Shown here: positions 56,369 through 64,000 of the stretch, piece by piece
Numbering within the stretch: position 1 is the stretch's first letter
How the letters are laid out: every line of letters begins with the position of its first letter
The notes under the pieces: model-generated
What the model was told of the DNA's origin: nothing
Seen by the model: only the letters and a program-made list of their open reading frames with translations
Databases searched by the model: none
NCBI GenBank assembly: GCA_936450465.1
Contig: OW388293.1
Span: 51,326,040-51,390,039 of the forward strand
Direction of reading: 5' to 3'
DNA: 64,000 nt
DNA from: Gibbula magus
Taxonomy: Eukaryota > Mollusca > Gastropoda > Trochida > Trochidae
Translations under genes and position numbers: made by a program

Positions 56369-56516
56369 AAGAAATAGAAGACGAGCTGGCGTGCTTTATT
56401 GTTGAATAAAACATAGCAGGGAGCATAAAACACAAAGAGCGCAGCCCTGAGTGTTTTATACTCTCTGCTATGTTTTATTCTACGATAAAGCACGCCAGCT
56501 CGTCTTCTATTTCTTA
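56369..56516. mobile_element. Hairpin element, arms about 65 nt
   Basis: 56369-56433 and 56451-56516 pair with four mismatches around a 17-base loop. ATAAAGCACGCCAGCTCGTC marks the outer arm. A related small palindrome (GCATG...ATAAAGCATGC) lies near 56719-56748. Confidence 0.75.
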
Positions 56517-56934
56517 TATGAGATGCCCTTAAATAGTTACTCTCTTTTCTATAAAGAAACGTGGAGATATTATGTTGTTTGTGTAAACTATATTTTGAAA
56601 AACTTGATGGTAATGCCTCCCGTCGTAGAACACATTCTCTACCATTGAACAATCAAAGTGACGTAAAATGTGACGTCATTTGCTGAGCGACGCTCTAACT
56701 GACGTCTAAAATCACGAGCATGTTTTATTGTCTCATAAAGCATGCTGTCGGTCCCAATTGACTGCCTGTGTTTTATTGGCGTAGGTATCTTATATTTATG
56801 CTTTACACCTTTACTCAATGAAAGTGATGTCACACTGAAGTACAAATCGCCCTTAGATCCTTAGATTGATTTAGCTAGAGCGCAGCAACATTGTTAACGG
56901 TTCTACATACATACAGTTTGAGTGCAATGCTTTA

Positions 56935-57180
56935 TTGAAATTCAGTGTATTAGTAGCACTGTTGGTTTCCTTGTTCCAGCCAACACTCGCAAGTTTCACT
57001 GTGATATATAAACACAATAGAATTGCAGGTTTTCTCCCTTACAAGACTGCAAGGGAGTCCTTCAGTCAAGATGTTTATGGTTTGTATCAAGCCAGTTTCA
57101 CTGTCCGTCAGAGTCACACTGGTGTTACAGCTGGCTACTACAATAATACTACCCGCCGTGATATGAGTGAAACTCTCTAG
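56935..57180 (+). CDS. Possible small secreted protein or chance frame
   Basis: An 81-residue frame starts MKFSVLVALLVSLFQPTLA, which looks like a signal peptide. It continues with SFTVIYKHNRIAGFLPYKTA and ends TRRDMSETL. No family is recognised. The pyrimidine-rich stretch ending TTGTTCCAG at 56980 could instead be a splice acceptor. It lies in a long intergenic or intronic stretch next to repeats, so a chance frame is quite possible. Confidence 0.2.
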   Translation: MKFSVLVALLVSLFQPTLASFTVIYKHNRIAGFLPYKTARESFSQDVYGLYQASFTVRQSHTGVTAGYYNNTTRRDMSETL

Positions 57181-58244
57181 AAAACCGGCTCAAACTCCAA
57201 ATACCTCTCCTCACCTCACACTGCGACATTATTTTTGCTACATTGAAAATTATATCCTCATCAAAAGGCTGTTTAAATCTAAAGCACCTTACCTTAGTGT
57301 TAAACAATTTAAAGACGACAAATCCAAATAAGTGACAGGGTTTAGGGTTTAACAGTGCTTTCATGAGGATTTGATATATAATAGCCTTTACTATAAGTAA
57401 TTCTTAGCTCATCCGAGCTAAAAGGCGGATTTGCTAATATTAAATTGCGGAATATGTTTATTCTATTTTAATTGGAGGATCACCTTTTTTTCAATATCTT
57501 TGCAGGAATTGTCATACCTGGAGAACACATTTTATCAAAATTTAGTGTGGAGTCATGTTTTTGTTATGTACTGACTATTTCAAGACTGCAATTTTTCAGG
57601 GCTATAGGGTTTGTGCATTATATTGAGAACAATCTATTTCTGTCTTCAACTTCAAACAATATAAACCCTGATAAGCTACAGAGCCCATGCCTCTATTTAA
57701 AAAAAATTACTTTTTGAGTGAAATATCAATAAATAGCAACTTAACTGGAGTGAATCAGCTACTTCGTTGACTATTTTCCAAACATTAAATAAAACAATTT
57801 CTCTGTTTAGGTTGTAGCTAAACTATTGATTCAATTGCAACACTTTAAAAATAAAATCCATGTCAAATTATGAATGTAATAATTCTGGACATCAGTTCAA
57901 TTTTCACAAGTATAACAATAATCAGTTGTTTCTTGTCCTGTTGTTACTGCTATACTATTATATATTTACACACTCGACTATGCTCATTGTATGAAATAAG
58001 CTTGTAGCTTGCCCACCAGCTTACTTTCTCAAATCGAATGTTAGATATTATAGTTCATGTGTAATGCATTTTTCACAAGAATGACAGATTATTACCTCTA
58101 CGGACACAATATATCGGAATCAATTGGGCATAAAATCGAGACAATATAGACTTGCAATTGATCATTAAGCGTTTTTAATTTACCCATTTTAACAAAGCTA
58201 CAATTAGCATGGCCAACAATTTGAGAAATCATTGAGGCATGACT
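57181..58244. other. AT-rich stretch, nothing recognised
   Basis: About 1.1 kb with short frames only. No exon of MDN1 or other gene was identified. Confidence 0.45.
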
Positions 58245-58539
58245 GTGATTAATCACAGACGAGGCCCGCCAGACAGCTGGCGCCTGTGGCTACTCGATAA
58301 TTAATTAATGATGATTATCACTACCGCTAGATGAATTTATGAGGTGTGTTAAATCCCCGAAAAAACATGTTTATGCAATAATTATGTAATTGTCATCTGT
58401 AGAATTACCTAGTTAGATTTCTAAACATTCGATATATGGAAAATTTAAGTTGTTTTATTGACGATTTGTTTGTGAATTAGCAATCAAAATGTTGCGAAAT
58501 TACATTGAATTATGACTATTGTCGATATTGTGATTACTC

Positions 58540-58735
58540 CAGTGACGTCACAGGAGTCATCGATTCAGGGACCAAGGCCCCACAGATTTTCATTAGGCGT
58601 TTTTTTTAAAAAGCCATATATAAGTAATTTATGGGCTGATTGCAGAAATTTAAAATCAAGCAATTGTCAAATTGACATCCCATTTTAATTAATCTGAATG
58701 TGACCATATGTCATTACATCTATCCTTTATTAAAA
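58540..58735 (+). repeat. Third copy of the TIR-element end
   Basis: AGCCATATATAAGTAATTTA through GTGACCATATGTCATTACAT matches 4490-4610 closely, in the same orientation. TGACGTCAC at 58552 takes the place of the ACGTACGT site. It is a solo or truncated member of the 2072-4620 family. Confidence 0.65.
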
Positions 58736-60014
58736 CCTGAAAGAGTTGTCAAACGTGCAAAAATAAGTGTCTTAATATACCTTAATTCATACATTACATG
58801 TTTCGTAGTCGGTTGACTCCTTCAACCAAGTCAACAGACTCGCAGACAATATTTTACATTATTTTCTGGCTTTTGTGTGGATAACATCATGGATTGATTG
58901 CTGAATTGACCTCTCTCTAATTTTACCCAACTTCTGTTGGTTCCATCTCAGTATCCTTCAGTGGATTCTTGTGTTGCTATCCCTACAAGCCACCATTTAG
59001 ACTCCTCTAACACATTTTACTTCATACATGGCTTAGAGTAAGAACTTTTATGATGATTAAGAATGATTACAATTTTATTGATAGACATCTTCTTTATTCT
59101 GCGTTGCAACATTTCGTTCAAATGTCGTTGTCAGTCAAGTGTCTATGAATAAAATCTATGGCGTATATCCATGTATATCCTGTATATCCTGTATCTCCAT
59201 AACATTGTTCTCACTCTTCTCTAGAATATGTCCATCAAAGTTTTAATGACGATGATTATTGTTCTGAAATTATTTTAACCTGGATACAAAATTGTTGTTC
59301 ACAGAATCATTCTGAGATCACTCACAGCCATATTGTACCAGCTTCAGATACATATACAGTCATCACTTTCAGTCATCGGGTCATCACTATGGCAGTGGAT
59401 GATAATCACATAGGAAAAACTAGGTGTATTTGTAAGTTTGTCAGTGGCACAAGCCTATCCTCTTTCTTCTCTATAAGGTAATCCTAATGATTTTAGAACA
59501 CTAGAATCTAGCGCATTATTGTCTCATTGTATGAACAGTTCCATGAAACTGTATTTGTAATGGTGAAGATAAAATTATAGTCCGTTTTTCCATACAAAAT
59601 ATTGCTTGAACAGCCATTCTTATATGTTGGAGTTCGAATATTTACTCCATAGTATTTACTCAAGTAGAGTATTTTTTCACAGGAGCCATTCCTAGATTTT
59701 GTCCGTTGTCACTGCACTTCACTTCACTTCACCACTGACATCAGTTGAAATAGATCCTCTGCACTTTCATCAGCTTTTATAGCATGTGATAGAAAACCCT
59801 TCCCAATTTATATTGAAAATGAACAATTTGTTATCATATTTGTATGACTGGATATTGTGCAATTCTCGGGCCTTGATTCAAATTTCCAAGAATTTGTCAT
59901 TTTCACAGAAGGTTCTATACGATAGTTCTACCTTCACAGTTTAATTGCCTTCAATCCTAGATATGTTGTATATTGATTTTTAAATTGCACATTCTAAGAG
60001 TTTCTCCAAGGTTT
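58736..60014. other. Mostly unassigned, with one small hairpin
   Basis: A 16-nt inverted repeat (59072-59087 and 59140-59155, one mismatch) forms an 84-base hairpin. I see no gene. The 3' UTR of the minus-strand GPCR should lie in the last few hundred bases. Confidence 0.4.
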
Positions 60015-61241
60015 CTAGAATATAATGGTGGATCCCTCACAGTTGAGGGTCAGCGGTTGCTCCACAAACCTGTCGTTATCACTTCCATAAGGGTCGTCCT
60101 GCGCTTCACGACCTCGGAGAGGTTGATGGGAAGGTGTCGCCTCAAAATTCTCGTTCATGAATCCTGTATCATACGCCTTGTACTTCCTGTGTATCCTGTG
60201 TCGAAGAGCGTCTTTAGATCGCGATGGTTTCATGTGCAGAGAGTTGCTGAACACTTCACGTGTCAGAGATTGTCTTCGTAGAAGATCGTACAGAATCATT
60301 CCGCAGAATATTGGAGTTGTGAGCGGATGAGTCCAGGCGAAGATGGTGAGATAGTGGTAGGCGTAAAGAGGCTGGTCCGAGTGCAGGTCGAACAGAGTGA
60401 GAAGGAAGAGGGGATACCAGAAGAGGGTGTACGTTCCCACCATTAGCACCATGATCACCACACGGCGCATGTAGATCCGAATATTCTTCAATATCTTCTT
60501 CTTTGCAATGTCATCGAATTCTAGATGATGTTCTTCATCGGATGATTCTGGTCGGTTCATCTCCATGGAAACACTTTGATGAATAAGAGTCCATCTTTGA
60601 CACTTCGACTGCGAGCTGAGTTTTCGATAAAATTGCACGAAACTTGATATGGCGACTATAAGAGCTCCAGTGACTAGCAACATCCATAAAACATGGACGA
60701 CATAATTGTTGGGCTTTCCATAGAGGAAGACACAGATATCATTATTGTATTCCGTCGTGCCAGGAATAAAGACGACCCCAAGATGAAGGAGAATGGTGGT
60801 GAACCAGATCATGAAGAGTCCGAAGATGATGCAACAGGAGTTTCCCTTCTCCTGGTGCTTGAAGTCAATCAACTGGTATTCTTCGTTGACAAGGATTGCA
60901 AGCAGATTGTATGCAGATAAGGTCATCAGAAAGATGTAAGAGGCTCCCAAAAGGTTACAGAATGCGATCGGCAGATTCATCAACAAGCCATAGCCAAAAG
61001 GAATACACAGCAAAGACTTGAGGATGTCGAGGACACAGTGATGACAGAGGAATGCGGATGATGACTGACGGAGACGACGCACTATCAAAATGGCTGCTAT
61101 GGTCACAAAGTTTCCTAAAGTTCCCAATATTGCTATAATGATGAGAATGGTGCCTTCAGTGCGCTGGACTTGAGTTGGAGGTGTCCAGGTTATATTCTTG
61201 ACGTGAGTGGACGCGTGGTTTCCTAGGTAGTCTAGTACCAT
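60015..61241 (-). CDS. Class A orphan G-protein-coupled receptor
   Basis: A 408-residue single-exon frame with seven hydrophobic segments at about 31-54, 66-90, 96-118, 135-160, 181-203, 260-284 and 293-318. The short N-terminus has a glycosylation site (NIT, 16-18). TM1 has GN (N44). TM2 has D72. Cys95 and Cys170 can form the usual disulfide. TM6 has FWYP (274-277), a variant of CWxP. The DRY site reads NEEY (119-122), and NPxxY is reduced to TPIFC (309-313), so activation or G-protein coupling may be unusual. The tail is basic then acidic. No ligand family is recognised. The gene runs antisense, probably within the MDN1 intron after 54815. A splice acceptor just upstream (TTTCCTTTCAG, exon start 61419) implies a 5' UTR intron. 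Confidence 0.8.
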   Translation of the reverse strand: MVLDYLGNHASTHVKNITWTPPTQVQRTEGTILIIIAILGTLGNFVTIAAILIVRRLRQSSSAFLCHHCVLDILKSLLCIPFGYGLLMNLPIAFCNLLGASYIFLMTLSAYNLLAILVNEEYQLIDFKHQEKGNSCCIIFGLFMIWFTTILLHLGVVFIPGTTEYNNDICVFLYGKPNNYVVHVLWMLLVTGALIVAISSFVQFYRKLSSQSKCQRWTLIHQSVSMEMNRPESSDEEHHLEFDDIAKKKILKNIRIYMRRVVIMVLMVGTYTLFWYPLFLLTLFDLHSDQPLYAYHYLTIFAWTHPLTTPIFCGMILYDLLRRQSLTREVFSNSLHMKPSRSKDALRHRIHRKYKAYDTGFMNENFEATPSHQPLRGREAQDDPYGSDNDRFVEQPLTLNCEGSTIIF

Positions 61242-61419
61242 GGTTGATGACTCTGGATTTCAGCTTGAGGTTGGAGTGTATTCCATACAGTGATGTGTTG
61301 AGTTGGCAGGTGTAGAAGCTTTCTCACTGCTTGTAATGTGGAGCTTGTTTTGAGCTTGGATGTGAGGCCTGTTCCTACTGCTTGTTATAGATAGGACTGC
61401 TCTTTTGAATTTTGTAGAT
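61242..61419 (-). other. GPCR 5' UTR in the coding exon
   Basis: From the acceptor at 61420-61421 (minus-strand TTTTTTCCTTTCAG) to the start codon. The stretch is 178 bases with stops in the coding frame, which supports the Met at 61241. Confidence 0.5.
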
Positions 61420-61567
61420 CTGAAAGGAAAAAAGCATTAATTAAATTCATTGAATATTGTATTGAAACAATTTAAATATTTGTTGCTTTGTAATAAATAA
61501 TAAATGAAATATATATAAAACAACATAGGAATATAGCAATAAGTTTTAAACTTACTTTAAAACTCAC

Positions 61568-61680
61568 ATCATAAATTCTTTGATAAAAGTTTGTCCATAT
61601 CCACACAGCTATATTTAACAGGAAGCAGGGAATTACAACTCTTAACACATGATGGTCTGTACAAGACTGGTTCATGCGCC
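61568..61680 (-). other. Candidate upstream 5' UTR exon of the GPCR with a uORF
   Basis: A donor GTGAGT lies at 61562-61567 on the minus strand. The exon would hold an ATG (61675) opening a short frame, MNQSCTDHHVLRVVIPC onward. Spliced to 61419 it stays open for about 15 more codons and then stops before the GPCR start. This rests only on splice-site matches. Confidence 0.25.
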
Positions 61681-64000
61681 ACCATTAAGTCATATCACGG
61701 GAGCCGATTACTAGTGTCAACATCCGTCAATATCACGAGATTGGAGCCTATCAGCAGAGACCAACAGCAAACTATGTTTAGCCTCACAAATGCGCACAGC
61801 AAATTACAGATGTAATACGGCGCTCGGGATCATCATTTATGTCTTCCCCCAACAAGTCATCTCGACTACAAAATTAATTTTTCTCCGGACTGATGAGTGT
61901 GGAAATGGGTTCCTGTTTTAGCCTGTAAGTCGGTGATCAATGCAGACGGGAGAGGATCGAGGGCTCAACTCCGAGATTGCACTGATACTCAACTGTCTGG
62001 CCTTAATGCTCTCAGGGGCTCTATCTGAGGCACAGGGGGCTCTCACTGGGCTGGACTATAGGGCTTTATGTAACAACTTGTATTGGCTGGTCCAGTGAGC
62101 TTGGGAGAATATTATTGAAAGGACTTTCAAGTTATGATGAAATTACTTCAATGATATTTATTATGTTTTACCTGCCATTTTGGAATAATTGTATCTTTAG
62201 TCGGTGGCAGATCCTAGTTTTCGCTCGTTTGATACCAAATCATTCACACGTTTAATAAAAATGGCATCAAATGGAAGTTCGTTTAGTATCCTCAATTGAG
62301 ATCTTTTCAAACTTTACTTTCAATCATTGAACTGTAATTGATATGTGACAATCAAATGAGATGTGAAATCAATAGCAGATTTAAAAGTCGTCACAATTAA
62401 AGCCGACTGATTTCACATCTGCTGTATTAAGCGGTAGAGGAATGAGCATCCCACCTAATAAGCTGAGAGATGAGAAATCTGTTTGAAGTCCGTCAGGGTC
62501 TTTGGAAGTTAAAATCACTTTATCCCCAATGAAGTGTTTCAGATGCAACAAAGATGGCAGTAATACCACTGAATCCTAAAAGCTTATTTGAACTCCCTTT
62601 CAAACATGGCTGCCGATTGGATCAAGGGAATTTTGTCTAAAATTGGATGTCTGTCTCTGTGAATGAGATAGCTTCTTCATGCGGACAATGTCGTAAAACA
62701 CACTGTTAAGTTTTGTCACCACTTCAGTGAAGTTTTAATTTCTGTAGTTTACAAAGTTTAGCCTTCGATAATACTTTTTAAGGTATGTGTTTCGGATGTG
62801 AAAAACATCCCAGAATTTTATTTTGTCACACTTCTGAATCATTTGTTATTTCTGTTGATTATGATTATCAGATAAGTCTTTGTATTACTGTTTTAGTGAA
62901 TATCATGGCCACCATCAGAGAGTCAATTTAAGATCAAGGAACATTTACTTCAGATTTCATCTCTTCTTTGACAACCAACTTTTAGTGTGATAGTGGATTT
63001 ATAATGTGCTGCAGACTTCTGTGAAGGGGTTTTAAGGTTGACCCTTAATTTGCAATGAAAGTCTTTCATCTTTTTGGTGTCCTAGTTTGATGAGGCATGA
63101 TGTGATAGTGATTTCCAATCGTGGGATAAAGATACTTTTAGAATCTAGCTGATCTGAAGCGCATAGAATGCTATTCTATCAATTGTAATCCAAACTTTTT
63201 GTGATGTGATGTAACTCCTTTTGCCATTTAAATAAATCGTCACAAGTTTAATAATCTCAACTTGCATGATCGGTTCTAGTTACGATGTTATTGTTCTGTC
63301 ATCTCCATGCACTTTTTTTATCATTGAGATAGCTTAAAGGAGCCTAAAAGTTCTGTGAAAGGGTCATCAAATTTATTTGAATATCAGTTATTAGAAATCT
63401 TTGAATCAAAAATGTGTTATAAGAAGTCTTAAGAGCCCTCTTTAGTTTATCATGCCATTTTCAGGTAAAATAATGACTGTTTTACATGGAACAGTACAAA
63501 GGTCTACATGCAAAGGTAAAAGCTGTTGCAAAATACAGATTAAAACTTTGTAAGAATCTAATTTGTCAAATCCTTTTAGAACAACTTCTAGAAAATGGAC
63601 ATCTTTTCTCATGAACTTCAAGACATGTGAACCCCCTCCTTCACACATTTTCAACATGTGACACCCCCCACCACTCCCCTTTTCAACATGTGAACCAACC
63701 CCCAACCTGGATCCCCCTATGTCTGTGTCAAACTTCAAGAGTTTTGAAAAACATGCAAAGCTATCAATAAGTCTGTTAACATGTCCACATTAAACCAGAC
63801 CAAGTAACAAGCTGGAAGCCTGATGGATGGGGACTTCATAGATTCATGCTGCTGAAGCCTTCCTGATTAGAGTTCAAATCTGCTAAACGTGTTTACTTTT
63901 CCAACTTTGAATCTCCAAATAATTTTTCATCAGTACAGGACTTTTAATCCTCAGCTTTGAAGCCTCAAATAATCTGTGAAGAGCACAAACTATTTTTCCT
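61681..64000. other. Unassigned sequence to the window end
   Basis: AT-rich, with a C-rich repeat patch (ACATGTGAACCCCC-like) at 63620-63715 that produces a chance minus-strand frame. No MDN1 exon after AAA6 Walker A and no other gene was recognised. Confidence 0.4.

Noticed and set aside
63442..63738. Gly-rich 98-residue minus-strand frame
   Set aside because: It is produced by repeated ACATGTGAACCCCC-type sequence. There is no family signal and no supporting start context.

Overview
The window is intron-rich animal nuclear DNA. I infer a lophotrochozoan, most likely a mollusc. The clues are a many-exon MDN1 gene, dense DNA transposons, a DIRS-type element, an APE-type LINE with a 2A-like motif, and a tRNA-derived SINE with a GTGAGT-type simple tail. 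The species call is an inference and was not tested by any search.

Layout. 1-1995: 3' part of a hAT element with an open transposase frame cut by the window edge. About 2072-4620: an AT-rich element with long imperfect inverted ends. 4621-22479: one insertion locus bounded by a 12-bp target duplication. It holds a LINE of about 4.9 kb on the minus strand. Two later insertions split that LINE: a DIRS-like retroelement (4736-11526, itself hit by a SINE with a 16-bp target duplication) in the 3' UTR, and an intact 6.1-kb piggyBac-type element (15681-21829) in ORF1. Removing the piggyBac and one TTAA copy restores the ORF1 frame.

22579-54815: 35 plus-strand exons of MDN1 (midasin), the giant AAA+ ATPase of 60S ribosome assembly. 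They give about 1,850 codons in consistent phase, from the end of the N-terminal domain to the Walker A of AAA6. The first part of the N-terminal region was not found, and the rest of the protein lies past the window. The introns carry a piggyBac-derived MITE (26896-28375), a TA-flanked 1.39-kb element (34091-35480), a second 6.1-kb piggyBac in inverted orientation with a broken transposase (39560-45679), several hairpin elements, tRNA-like sequences and tandem repeats.

54816-64000: a 42-bp minisatellite, more repeats, and a minus-strand single-exon CDS for an atypical class A GPCR (60015-61241). The GPCR probably lies inside the next MDN1 intron. The two cellular genes have no evident joint function. 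The main interest is the nested history of mobile elements and their effect on MDN1 introns.
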